This document shows positions 31,968-44,251 of a DNA stretch of 64,000 nucleotides, in pieces. A model generated the notes under the pieces. That model was not told the DNA's origin. It did not search any database and worked only from the letters and a program-made list of their open reading frames with translations. A program made the translations under genes and the position numbers. This DNA is from Amoebophrya sp. A120 (lineage: Eukaryota; Sar; Dinophyceae; Syndiniales; Amoebophryaceae): positions 7,694,771-7,758,770 of the forward strand of contig CAJINV010000004.1 in NCBI GenBank assembly GCA_905178155.1, read 5' to 3'. Position 1 is the stretch's first letter; every line of letters begins with the position of its first letter.

Positions 31968-34443
31968 GTCGTTCTGGCGCCATGGCGACGGCGGAAAACT
32001 GCTCTCCGCCACCAGCCGTGGCGAAGTTGGCAAGCAAGGCCGCCAGCCGGCGGCCCGCGCGACAAATTTTGCTCTGGCCTGCGCCCGAGGCAGACGGCGC
32101 CTTCGCGCCAAAAAGCTGGCGCCCTTGCGAAGCTGGCGAAAAAAACACAAAAAAAAATCGCGGAAAAAAGCCAAAAAAAAACCTGAACCGCTACAGCCAC
32201 AAAAAACCGAACCGCATCACTGGAGCAAACAGTCAAAATTAGAAAAAATGGAAAGATCAGAAATGTGGTAAATGACCTTAAAACTGCAGAATTTCATAAA
32301 TATTACAGATCAAATGTGAAGGAGTGAACTATATATTTTAATTTCACGGAAGAAATGCACTTAATATCCGCAATATTTTTGATATTTTTTAAAATTTTCA
32401 ATTTTTTGAAAAAGTGAAAAATTGCGCCTCTGATGTAAATAGTGCAGCTGGCGTCTTATAATGCTTGTAACTGGGAACATAAGGACAGTTCTGTGCCCTA
32501 TGATCCTGTGTAAACACTGAATCCACAAAAACTTATATATTTTTTCAATTCTTGAAAATTGGAAAATTTTGAAAATTCTACAAATGTGGTGCACAAACTA
32601 GAATGCCTAAAGCAAATCACAATGCGCGGAGTTTTGCTCTATGGATGTAGCGTGTATTTTCATGAACAAAAATCATCCTACCCTATAGTGGTAATTTATT
32701 TATTATTTTTGAAAATTTAAATTTTTCAAAAGAGTGTGGAAGGTCCTCTTTCAGGATCCTTCATGGGATGCCAGCTAGTTGGGCCTCTTTTTTGTCACTG
32801 TGTGCCTCCTTTCAAGCGCATGGACCTCATGGAGTGCGCCTGGGATGTGTCATCTATACTTTTGGAAACCCAACAAAGCTTGCACTTGGCAGCCTGGCTA
32901 GCAAATCAGGCGCCGGGCGTCAACTGCCGGCTCCCGGCAGGTGACGCCTTCGAATCCGCCGCGGGGGGCTCCTTCGAATCCGCCGCGGGTCGTGCGCGCG
33001 CGGAGGGCGCCCCGAAGCGGCGGAGAGAGGCTCGGGGGCCGCCGGTCGCGGAAATAGGCACCGTGGGGGCCTTCGGAGGAAGCTTCCGGCCCCGGTGCAA
33101 CAAAGCGCCGCGGGGCGCGCTACCCGAGGCCCCGGGCCCCCTTTCCGCCGGCGGGGGGAATAGATTCGCCCGCGCTGCTTCCGGCCCAATTCGCAAGAAT
33201 TCCGCAAGCCGGCGGCGCGTTCCTCAAATTAGCACGCCGGGCCACCTGGCCTGTGGTTTTGCGCCCCGTCTCCGCCGAAGAAAAGAAATCAGGGCCACCG
33301 AAGACCTGGTGGTCCCCAACCTACTTGGAAAAAGTTGGCCAAGGTTTAGCGGCCGGATTTGGAATGGCTGCTTTGTTCGCCCGGCCCCAATGCCCGACAG
33401 AACCGCCGCATTGGGGCTCCCGTGGCACGGTCTTGCCCCCTTCCCCCCCCCCCGACGAAAGCGCCAATGTCTGCGGAGCACCACTGCGGTGAATTCTGGC
33501 CAAATTCGCAAAAAGTTTCAGGGTATTTCATCCGGAACAACCCCCAAAAAATCCGAAACGGGATGCCGTTCGCTGCTGCTCTTTCTAGAGTTTTGCGCCG
33601 TCATTCCACCTTTCGCAAGATTTTGGGCATACTCTCGGCGCATTTTAAAACCTTACAAAAGCTCCCCTTTGGTGCGCCATTGTCACCCGGCCCAAAAAAA
33701 TCTTACCAAAGATACCACTTGGGGCTGATTTTCCTATATTCTTGTAACCAAAGCGTGCGCCGGCGCTTGGGGTACGAGAAAGAAAATGCGAATGCAGCAC
33801 TGGGAATTCTTGTGAAGGTGGAAGGGGTGATGTTGTGGAGGCAGAGATGAATAATTGGGAAGGAATTATTTGGGGGAAATGCAAGGAATATGCGGCGGAG
33901 TTTCACCGCACGGTGGTCAAAGAGGGAAATGTGAAAGTAGTACCAGTGTCAAGGAAGACTCCACATTTCATACAGCTGTGACTGATTGATCACCACCTCA
34001 AGGTGAAGACCACGCGCCTCATCCTGATTCATTCCGCCGGACTAAGCAGTTTTTTCCGCGTCATCAACACGCACCGCCGATGAATTCGCGACCGCACGGG
34101 CGGGGGGGGGGTTGGAGGTGGGTGTGGTGTGGCTCCGCGACCTGCGGTCGTAAATTTTTACATCCACCGACATGATCGTTAAAGAACTCAACCGATATGA
34201 AAAAGAAAGCAGTGAACAGCACCGACCTAAAAATGCGGAATAGAAGAAGAGATAGAACACCGAGTGAAGGAAGATACTATGATGAACACAAATTCAAAAT
34301 TGCGAATGTGAAGTCCTCGTTGAGAAGATCCAAAAATGAAGGAGATCAGATCGATGCAAAAGAAGAAGATCATACTTTTCCACGCAGGAGCGCGGAGTCG
34401 GTCGCAGTCCTGGCACTTTCTTTTGATCCATGATCCTTCGTAT
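31968..34443. other. Strand-switch interval without supported gene
   Basis: Alternates AT-rich (32270-32730) and GC-rich (32900-33500) blocks. A 330-codon plus-strand frame at 32736-33728 spans both with no family motif and a direct repeat of TCGAATCCGCCGCGGG near 32950. I do not call it a gene. Frames at 34042-34433 on both strands are also unsupported. Confidence 0.45.
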
Positions 34444-35137
34444 GTAGTGAGGTCACGAACGTTCTAATCTAGCGGTTTTTTTGACAGGCAGTGCGCAAAA
34501 CGACCGGCAGTTATCAAGCGGGCGGAAGTGTTTTTGGGCATAAAAAATTTTCAATTATCAAGCAGCCGGGGCTTTGCCGTCAAACAAGCCCGAGCGGATT
34601 CTATCGATTCCCGCTTGATAAAACGACGCAGGGGAGCCGGCAAAAGGGGCGCCCTTCTGAGGCGCCCACCGCCTTAGTTTCTGGCGGTTTTGGCCGCCCA
34701 AAAAGGGGCGCTCAAAAAGCAGCAGTCCGAAAAAAACAGCGAAGCCGCATAGTATGGGCCCCATTTTGGCCCACATCCGAGCCGCCCAAAAGACGCCACC
34801 AAAATCCGCCATATCAGAGGCGGACTTAAGGCCAGAAGATGAGGCATCTTAACAAAAAAAACCAAAAGAAACAAAGTCAGCCAAAAGCAAAAAGCGAATC
34901 CGCATGCTATTGGCCCGATTTGGGGGCCCATGGGGCCGACCCGGGGGTGGGGCCTGGCGGGGCCATAGCATGCGGGGAAGGTTTTTCGATTCGAAACCAA
35001 ATGGAGGCCAGTTCTGGATCGACATTTTTAGCGACCGCCGTGCCGTCGTGCATAACATTACTCACGATGGCACGGTGGGCAGAGAAGTCGCTTCTGTTTT
35101 TAGCGTGAAGACAAAAAAACCGCCATGACCTCACTAC
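34444..35137. mobile_element. Possible non-autonomous TIR element, 694 bp
   Basis: GTAGTGAGGTCA at 34444 is repeated in inverse (TGACCTCACTAC) at 35126-35137. Just inside, GCGGTTTTTTT (left, 9-15 bp further in) is also matched by AAAAAAACCGC at the right. The interior is GC-rich with GGGGCC runs and no transposase frame. No clear TSD seen. Confidence 0.42.
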
Positions 35138-35566
35138 CCCCGCTGAGGCGGCTATTATTGTACTTATCCATGCATTTTTTCACCAAGAATATTCCAGGCT
35201 AAAATTACAAGTAGACTATCACCTTACAACTACTTACCCTTTTTAGCGCTTTCTAAAACAACTACTAAACACAATCTACCATCTATAAGCTTTTTGTTTT
35301 CATTCTAGCTCTAACATCGAACGACTCAAGCGGAATCCACGAATGATCCACGGAGAACGAACATACAAACAGCTTTTTCATTCTCAAAAATAAGAACATG
35401 CCCGCGGTAAATTTAGCTTTCAGTAATCGGCTCTGTCTGTGTTGAGAAGCTAACACTTGGCCCACTAGCACTATTGGTTCATCTGGAAGCCATTTTGGTC
35501 TTCGTTCAACATCAGGAAGCTCACGACTAACACGACGATTTATTATGAAACAAAAATTCTATCAGG
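35138..35566. other. Upstream interval of the next gene
   Basis: Nothing recognised. It presumably holds the promoter or trans-splice acceptor region of the plus-strand gene at 35567. Confidence 0.4.
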
Positions 35567-38500
35567 ATGTTGCGCGGCTTTCTCCTCGCTGCAAAAGCGA
35601 AGCATGCGGCTAATACCGGCACTCCGTCGGGCCCCCGCACCATCGCTTTGTTTCCGGAGATTGTGCCAGGTCGATTTGGGGATAAAGGCTTCTTTGCCCT
35701 GAAGAGCATCCGGGATGTCACCGCGGTCTATGACCCCGACTCGAAGTCGAATGCGTGGACGGAGATGGTGTGGCCAGAGGACGGGCCCGGGGCGGCGGGC
35801 TCCACTTCTGCGGCAGCGGCGGGAAGATCCGCCTCTGCGGCAGCGGCTGCTTCGGCTGCCGAAGGCGACTTCCACCAGGAACTGCTCCCAACTGCCACAG
35901 ACCCCCCCGTGGACGAAGTAGAGAACCAGAAGTGGCGGTTTGGCGTGCGGGCCTTTGAGGCTTTTCATGGCTGGTTTCAGCAGGAGTATCCAGGAAAAAT
36001 GCGGATCGACCCGGACGTCCAATTCAACGGCAAACCTAAAACACCGAGGACACCAATCCAAGTATTCATCGACGCGGCAATAGAACACGTGGTGTCGCGG
36101 TTCAGGCAAAAAGAAGTGGTGCAGGTTGGAAATGTGAATACTGGAGGTGGAGTATCAAGTGCAAAAGTGTCTGGGTCTGGAAGAGTGGGACTTGTGATGC
36201 TGTCTGCGGATTCTAAAAATATCTGTGTTGCATGCGCAGGAAGAGGAGTCAGTTCTACTTGGCACGCGGAGAGGGCATTTGTAATGCGTAATAAGCATCA
36301 GGAAGCTCTCAAAAAATCTGTGATGCTAGCACGAGCATCACAGACTTGATGGGTCATGCAAAATGTGCATGACAAGCCCCGACTCTTGTTCCAGACCCCG
36401 ACATATTTGCAGTTCATAAGGAGCAGGAAAGTACCGGTACGTCATCGTGTTTCGCCCCGCGGCGGAGTCGCGAGCACCGTTTCGGGCTCAGAAGGCGAAT
36501 TCCGCGGCCCTCCCCGAGCCTAGACAGATGGAAACCACTCGAGGGAATACCTCCGGAACAACGACGGCCCCCGGACAGCAGCACCCCCGGGAGGCGCTTG
36601 TTCCGGGCCGAAGCTCCACCATCGCTTTGTTTCCGGAATTCGTACCAGGCCAATATGGGAGAACAGCAACAGACCTCATTCATCTGAAGAGCATCAGGGA
36701 CGTCACCGCGGTCTATGACCCCGCCTCGAACGCGTGGACGGAGTGGGTGTGGCCAGAGGCCGGGGATTCCGGAGCGGCGGGCTCTGCTTTTGCGGCAGCG
36801 GCGGTCTCCGCCTCTGCGGCAGCGGCTGCTTCGGCTGCCGAAGGCGACTTCCCGGAACTGCTCCCAAATGGCACGGTCCCCCCGAGCAAAGATGTTGGAG
36901 AAGACGAGAACCAGATGTGGCGGTTTGGCGTGCAGGCTTTTGAGGCTTTTCATGCCTGGCTTCAGCAGGCGTATCAAGGGGAAGGGCGCGGCATGCGGAT
37001 CGTCGACTGCCGCCGATTCGAGGTCTTTGACTTCGAAATCCGAAGCGGAAAAAAACCTATAACGCCGAGGACGCGAGTCGAACTGTTCGCAGACGCGGCA
37101 AAAGAAGGTGTGGGCTCGCTTTTCAGGCGAAAGGCAGTGGTGAAGGTGGAAAATATCGGTAAAGAGATGATGCAAAATAAATCCGGAGTAGCTCCTGCTC
37201 TCGGACATCAATACCAGTACGTCATCGTGTTCCGGGATGCGGAATCGCGAAAATTGCTTCGGAAGCCGCGCGAGGTAAAGATGCAGGTGACGTTGAAGGT
37301 CTTGGTTGATGCGGAGCGCGGGGAAAGGACCCCAGCAGGAGATAGAGCACCTCTTTCGCACGAATTAGTCCTCCCGCTCGGTTCGTTACCCCTGGAGGTG
37401 AGCAAATCTCAGGGCGACGCACTAGTTATGGGGTATAGATTATCAAGTGCAATAAATATCCCTGGATGTCTGGAAGAGTCATGCTGTTTTTGCATGACGC
37501 AGAAGGGCTGGCATGGAAGCTCTAGCGTCACAGGTTTCGAGAAGCTTCCGTAATGCCTAATCCGCACGACAGGCCCCCCATTTTGGTGACAGAAAGTGGG
37601 CAGCTTTTGCTCCCTATGCGTGAGAGATTTTGAAATGCGCGTCACAAGTTTCTCTTCTTCCAGACCCAGACATATTTGCAATCCATATACATTGGCTGAT
37701 CTCCAACAGCGGGCGGTGCGGTATTTGAGCGGCTCCGACGGCCGCATTGCTTTCCGAAAAGCTCCGGATATCAAGCTTCCGGTCTTCGACGCGGGTGGCG
37801 ATGCCTTCGAAATCAAGCCGATTTTTGGAGCTGCTGCGAAAGGAAGGGTAATTGGAGGTGACGACAAAGACGGCGTTCACACTGCTGAGCGTGATGTTGA
37901 TGCCGCGTGCATGCAAGACAATGAAACCTTGGGCGCGTTTCTAAAGCGCCACGGCGAAAAAGCCACGCTCTTCTCCGAGAACGACGAAGGGGACGACCAA
38001 GAGCCGCTAACCCTTCGTAGCGAGATTACGTGGTACGAAAACCGGAAAACAACAAGCGAGGAGGGTCGAGAGAAGGCGTTGCTCTTGCGCATGATGTTCT
38101 CCTCGTCCGAGGGTCGTCCTTCTGGAGATGCCGAGGCCATTCTAGAATCGGTTGCCGGGAAACCTGAGTACGCAAAACTGTTGAGCAGCGGGGAGTTTTT
38201 CAAAAAAATCCGACCGATTGTTCAACCAGGGAGTGCGGTGTTGAAGTTTGCAAACGAGGCTTTGTTTCACCGGAAGCCGGAGGATTGGGATAGGATGATT
38301 CTGGAAGCTGTGCAGGAGAACGCGGGGGAATTTGCCCACGTTCCAGTGTCCGTCTGGGAGGATCCCACGAACTTCTTCCGCGAATTTGTTTATGTGAAAG
38401 ACGAGAGGAGCAGCCAGTACCCCACCCCCCTGGACAAACGCAACTGGTTCGGACACATCGTGAAACACTTCCCCGAAGCGCTGGCACACACAAATGAGAA

Positions 38501-41196
38501 AACGTTGCATCATGAAATGTTCGCGGAACAGCTCCTGGAAATGAACTTCGACCTCGCAATATGAATTTTGCAAACATGTCTGGGTCTGGAAGAATGGAAG
38601 TTTGTCATTGCTTGTCTGACATGATTCTCAAGTCTGCCATGTGCATTACCCAAAAGCTCCATTTTTCTGTCATGCAGAAGCTCACTTTGTCATGCAGAAA
38701 CACCAAGACTGTAGCACCCCCAAAACTTGTCATGCTTGCCAGTCAATTGAGGCGTCCTCGTCTTTCTCAACCAGCATCACAAGTTTCCAGACCCAGACAT
38801 TTTTGCATTTGATATGCAATGCGGTACCTGCCCCTGCGGAACGACATGAGGATCGCGAAAGTCGCGCTCAAATTCATCGTCGGGTCAGGGATATTCGAAT
38901 TCCGCGTCGCAAGAAGATCAATCGAGTGGCAGAGAAAGGCGCTGGATGCTTTGCTAGCACGCGTGGTGCAGGGTCGTGATCAGACACAGGAGGAGCACCA
39001 CAGTGCCACACATCAAGAAGAGGAAAAAAGAGGTCGTCCGCGAAGGACGAGATCTTCAACTCCGCGAAAGAGATCTGCATCACCTCCGCGACGGAGATAT
39101 CAGCTGCAAAAATGTCTGGGTGGTCCGGAAGAATGCAACTTGTCATGCCAAATCTGAAGCATGCAAAAATCTGTGTTGCATGATGACCAAAAGTCGTCCA
39201 GTTTTGACCAAGTCGGGAGGCAGTTTCTCATGCAGGATAGGCATGAGAGAGATCCTCGCGCAGAATCTGTCATGCTAGGTCCTGCATTCCAGACCTCATG
39301 GGTCATGGAAAAGCTGCATGACAGGTCGCGCACTCTTCCAGACCCAGACACTTTTGCATTTGATAGGAGATCATCTACTGCAAAAAGAAGACGATCGGCG
39401 ACCCAAGCGTCTTATTTAAGTGACGGAGAAGAGGGTGAAAAAAGAAGCAGATCTACCTCAACCAGAAGACAAGAAAGGAGATCAACAAGTAGAACTCCGG
39501 ATCGTCGCTCTGTGTCTACTTGTCGTGCTCGAATGGAGCAGATGGCGCTGGTGGGGCGACGAGATGGTGGAGAAGTCCAAGCTCCCGTAGTAGCGGAGGT
39601 AAATCCTGGGAAAAGCACCGCAGCTCCTGCTGCTGAGGAGGACGATGCTGATGCAAAAGACGTTCGACGAGAACGCGCGGCCCGGTTTATCCAACACGGG
39701 CTTGCGTTTTGCGCGGACTTCAAATGCAGAGAACAAGAAGCGCTCAAGCGCGTGCTGGGAAAAATTTTCACTGGAGCAAGGGCACGCCATGGAGTTGATG
39801 TCCGTGATCACGAGGACGCGATTGCGGTGGCGGCGCTCCGTCCCGACAAGTTTTTGCAGTCGCTGTCGTTGGCCGTGGGAGGAGGACGAGAGAAAGAAAA
39901 TTTCCCTCGGGACTTTGTCCTCGCAGTGTGCGCGCGAAACGGCACGGCGCTCCAGTTCGCGTCGGAGGCGCACAAAAACGACCCGGAGATAGCGGCCACC
40001 GCAGCTTCTACTCCTGCTACAACGTCGGTTGCTGGACAAGTACGCCAAGGACCAATTTCCTTTTTCGAATGGCTTGAGTCGAGGCAAGAGCTTGATGTCG
40101 GTCGAGAGCCGATTCCCTATTCCTGCAGGGTCGAGGAGGTAGCCCGACGCGGTTCCGAATATCTGGCGCCGAAACCTGCGAAAGACCAGATGCAGCAGTG
40201 GGAACACAAGTGGCTCTTTCTGCAGCTCGTGCAAATCGTGGAGAAACATACGCGCGTTGCTAGTGAAAGAGGACCATCAATGAGCCGCTTGGTACCCGAT
40301 CACGCGGTAGGCAACAGAGAATTTAAGGATGAAAATAACTTTATCGTGTGGCCGGAAAACTACGCGGACCACTACATCGGGGAACATGACGTGCCCCCGA
40401 CGGAGCTATCAAATGCAAATATGTCTGGGTCTGGAGGAAAGCAGGTATTATTTGTCGTGCACATTTTGCATGACCCATGATGTCTGTGATGCATGCCCCA
40501 GCGACGTCAGCGTCACAGGTCTACTGAGTGCTTCTTGATGTCTGTGATGCATAACAAGTGCCCTCTCCGCGTCGCAAGAAAGCGAACAACTCTTGGTAAT
40601 ACTCAAGCAATACAGATAGATACATTTTTAACGATTTTTTTTTGTTGATTCCAAACGCAGCTGCACAAGTTGCACTCCGGCAGAAATCTTCCAGGGATAT
40701 TTGCAATGCATAGGAGCGGTTTGTGCACTACATCCGGTATCGCGTGGAACAGTTACTGGCCAAAGGAATTGTGAACGATTTCGCCACCCTGCCGACCACA
40801 GACTTTCACGATTATGGGAGTGCACAACGCTGTCCTTCCCCTCATTTGTCATACAAAATCCGCAATTTTTCCAGTTGTTACCTTGTGTCACTATTATGCA
40901 GTACAAATTGTGGAAGCCGATTCAGTAGCAGTGCTACTACACTCAGCGCATGATAAATGTTGAACTTGTCAACATCTTGGACATAGCACCCACCTGTGGA
41001 TTGGCGTTTGTAGTTCTGTTCATCGAGGACTGCATAGAAATGAGGGGGAGGACCACGGGGGCTTGTGCACTCGCATACCGATCCACCGGTGGTATTTCCC
41101 CCGACCCCGATCCCCGAGACATCGTGGAGGCTGCTGCGACAGTATGGGAAATTCGAAATATGGCCGGAAGGCTACTGGGCTACTGGGCGCTACTGA
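35567..41196 (+). CDS. 1330-residue protein with a duplicated module, unknown function
   Basis: Exons 35567-36152, 36424-37440, 37693-38559, 38820-39097, 39371-40406, 40718-40812 and 41083-41196 total 3993 bases in frame; all six introns are introner elements. A module is present twice (from about 35640 and 36620). Shared landmarks are IALFPE-VPG, LKSIRDVTAVYDP-SNAWTE, an Ala/Ser tract, AAEGDF, WRFGV-AFEAFH-W-QQ, PRT and YVIVFR-AESR. The second half has LQQRAVRYLSGSDGRIAFRK, a basic Arg/Ser-rich tract (RRQERRSTSRTPDRRS), and a C-terminal FPPTPIPETSWRLL. No signal peptide is clear and no catalytic motif was recognised. The start at MLRGFLLAAKAK is the first Met of the open frame. Confidence 0.8.
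36153..36418. mobile_element. Introner-like element IE-A
   Basis: Starts TATCAAGTGCAAAAGTGTCT and ends ...ACATATTTGCAGTTCATA. Flanks TGGAG / AGGAG (4 of 5). It joins NTGGG to AGKYRYVIVF. Confidence 0.9.
37441..37687. mobile_element. Introner-like element IE-A
   Basis: Starts TATCAAGTGCAATAAATATC and ends ...CATATTTGCAATCCATA. Flanks TAGAT / TACAT (4 of 5). The frame is kept across it. Confidence 0.88.
38560..38814. mobile_element. Introner-like element IE-A
   Basis: Starts TATGAATTTTGCAAACATGT and ends ...TTTTTGCATTTGATA. Flanks CGCAA / TGCAA (4 of 5). It joins NFDLA to MRYLPLRND. Confidence 0.9.
39098..39365. mobile_element. Introner-like element IE-A
   Basis: Starts TATCAGCTGCAAAAATGTCT and ends ...CTTTTGCATTTGATA. 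Exact TSD GGAGA. It lies inside the Arg/Ser-rich tract. Confidence 0.92.
40407..40712. mobile_element. Introner-like element IE-A, longer variant
   Basis: 306 bp. Starts TATCAAATGCAAATATGTCT; the right end (CCAGGGATATTTGCAATGCATA) has lost part of the terminal repeat. Exact TSD GGAGC. It joins VPPTE to RFVHYIRY. Confidence 0.9.
40813..41077. mobile_element. Introner-like element IE-F
   Basis: Starts TATGGGAGTGCACAACGCTG and ends ...GCTTGTGCACTCGCATA. Flanks ACGAT / CCGAT (4 of 5). It joins TDFHD to PPVVFPPTP. Confidence 0.88.
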
Positions 41197-43588
41197 TCGA
41201 AGCGCGGGCGGAACTACTGGATGAAAAACAAAATGAAAGACCGAGAAGCAGCTCGAATGAGAACGAAAGCGACTTCTACACGAGGACGCGCATAAATCCT
41301 GTACTAGGTCAATTGAATTTCTAGTCCACTGTTCCCCCTCGCCGATATATTTTCTACTAAACTTGTATTGTATAATGTATTTTTTACGCGAAGACCACAG
41401 AGCAGTAATATTTTTTTATTGTTCTCCCTTGTGCTGCTGCACGACCAGGATTGCGAAGCCGATCGAGAAGTGGTATGATCTTTAGAGAACTAAATTTGCA
41501 GAATTAGCAATTTTACTAAAAAACTACATCAAGAGCTCTTTTTTTATTTTTCCCACGTAGGAAGATCAAGATGAGTCCCCTGTGGGATTATATAAGTACG
41601 TAAGAGGCAGCAGGAGGAGGACCACCGCGAACAACAACGAGAGTCGCATGCAGTTTCTGTATCGAACTACAACGAAGATGAAAACCTGGGCTTACGACCG
41701 AAATCGTGATGCACGAAGATCAAGAACCACCTGAAGCATAATTGTAAGAAGTACCACTGTAGTGAACGAGTGCCGATTACTTTGAAGTAGTAAGAGCAAC
41801 TTTATGCATCAAAGTTATATTTTTAGATGACTCGACGTCTCAGGAACATCAAAGGTCTATAGGTTTAGTGTGGGGGAGATTTCAATCATCATTTTTATAT
41901 AGAGCCTGACGCTCGCGGACAAATTTATTGCATATCGCTTTCGCCTGTGTATCCAACCGACGCGAAGAAATTTCTCAGTAACGGCGGGTCACCGATTTAC
42001 CGACCAATCTAGTACTAGTACCAACGAATCATGTCTAGCACTACTAGGGGTCGAAGTAGAGAGGGCACAACTTCTTTCTTGCAGCCCGAAAACGTCATCT
42101 GGATTAGTAGCTTGCAGCCCTACACGAGTGAAGTAGTTCTTTGGAGCCTGGTGCTCTTTTGCATCTCCGATCCATGATTTTCTTCACCTTTTATCTTTGT
42201 AGTACCCAAAAATGCAGGTTATTTTTTCGCTTCGAAGGATCATATCTAACTGTTAATTTCTACTTCGGACATAAAAATACAGGCACAGTGCCAGTAGCTG
42301 TTTGAAGTAGAAGTAGGTGCGACCATTGTACTAGCCTTTATTGGGGCGAACAGTGCAGAAAAGATCGTGACTGCATCAGTTTCGTTTTTCAAGGAAAGTC
42401 CATAGTGGCGGGGCAGATGCATTTATTGTTTATCCTTTGTTTTTTATATTTATTCGGAAAAAAAAAGATGAATGTGCCAGCCTCTATAATTGTTTACCCT
42501 TTCGCCGGGGACCGCTCAACCTCAAGAAAAAGAAAACAGCCTTGCTGTTGCTCACGCTTATTTGAGGCCGCTTATGAAGGTTTGTGAACCGGAGGATCAT
42601 GACTATCGTGATCTTCCGTTCCAACTGCACGAGGCCGATTTTGAAAATGCTACTAAGATTATCGCAGACCATTATTTTGTGTGTATGATCTATATTTAAG
42701 GACCTGCAACACCGTGTAAGGACGAAACATGAGGCATCAGGGGCCTGCTAAGGGCGTCACTCAGGAGTACCGCGTAAAAGCTACAAAGAAATGCCAGTGG
42801 AGTACAAACTAGTAAACGCTTGCGCGCAGTTGCTGCGGAAGAATGCTCCGGGAGAATCATGAAGATTCCGAGTTGTAAATCTTAGCTGGAAAATAAACCA
42901 AACGAGCAAGATCGCAGCCAGGCATTTTTTCGAGGCATGAGATGAAGGGAAGGCGCTGTCTTAAGGTCCTCGTATACTTTTTCTGATGTATGATGATGTA
43001 TATTTATCGCGCAGGTAGTACATGCGGACCCAGAGTCAGAACAGGGACCCTGGCATGTTCTCCAACAACGTGTTCCCTTGCTTCCTCAAGGTCACGCGAA
43101 ATAAGAACACGCGACTTCGCCACGAAAACAAAATCATTGTGATCTTGTTTTCGTTTTTTTCTCGACAAATGACCCGACGCCACGTCGGCTCTACTGTGCA
43201 GCAAGTGTGAAGATTTCAGAAAAATGCAAAACCTGGGCCTCACCCCAGACTCCTAGTTGACTCTTTATTTTTGAGCTTCCTCTGAAAGAGTTTGTCACCT
43301 GGAGTGATTTGAGTCCTGTGTCCAAAACGAAAAGAACAAGCTCGGTTGAGTTTCTACTCGGTTCAGAGATAAATTGAGAAACCTGAAATGCCCGTATAGA
43401 AGCAGAAGGGCCACCTTTTTTTAATTTTATAGGATCATCCACAAGATGCGATTTCAAGTAGATGTGTCAAAACTAAATATCGCAAAATCGACTGAGCAGT
43501 GCTCCCCCGTTTGGCCGCGCAACCTCTTTAGCTTTAGACTTCCCGCAGATATTGAAGAAGCGCTAACGTTATCCTGACGTCCGAGCGT
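41197..43588. other. 2.4-kb interval with no supported gene
   Basis: AT-rich with short frames only; no element ends or family motif seen. Confidence 0.45.
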
Positions 43589-43988
43589 CCGACGTTCAAA
43601 ACATGTGCGGCTGTGAGCCTGGTGTCTCATGTCTCATGTCTTGGAGCCGTGTCATGACATGAGGACACGAACATGGACATGACACGGCCGTTTTCATGTC
43701 CATGTCTTCATGTCCCGACATCCCAAACCAGGACATGAGACATGAGACATGGCCAATGTTCATGCTCATGTCCCATGTCCGNNNNNNNNNNNNNNNNNNN
43801 NNNNNNNNNNNNNNNNNNNNNNNNNNNNNNNNNNNNNNNNNNNNNNNNNNNNNNNNNNNNNNNNNNNNNNNNNNNNNNNNNATGAAAACGGCCGTGTCAT
43901 GTCCATGTTCGTGTCCTCATGTCATGACACGGCTCCAAGACATGAGACATGAGACACCAGGCTCACAGCCGCACATACCCGACGTTCA
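43589..43988. repeat. Palindrome with 95-bp identical arms around an assembly gap
   Basis: Arms 43603-43697 and 43882-43976 are exact inverse copies. The sequence between is rich in CATG/GACATG. The unit is bounded by a direct repeat CCGACGTTCA (43589-43598 and 43979-43988). It could be an ITR element or an assembly fold-back. Confidence 0.9.
43782..43881. other. Assembly gap, 100 N
   Basis: Exactly 100 Ns, a conventional gap of unknown size, placed inside the palindrome. Confidence 0.99.
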
Positions 43989-44251
43989 CCTTTTGCAGCC
44001 TTTACGCAAAACAGCAATTAGTGGTTCGGGCTCGGATTTGCACGAGCGCTGAGCATTTACTGTGGCAAAGCAAATAAACGGTCCGTTGCGTATAGATTTT
44101 TCTACGTCGATCCTCGGTAGTACAACAACTAGGGAACATTTACCCCAATAGCTGCGGGTAAAATATTTTTATCCAGCTATAATTTAGAAAAGTACAAGGA
44201 CCTCCCAATTGTAGTTTGAGCGACGGTTTTTCAATATCACAATAACATATG

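Noticed and set aside
32736-33728. 330-codon plus-strand frame
   Set aside because: It crosses AT-rich and GC-rich blocks, has no recognisable domain and contains a direct repeat. It looks like chance openness.
43696-44052. Open frame through the N gap
   Set aside because: It runs through 100 unknown bases and a CATG-rich palindrome, so it has no meaning as a protein.
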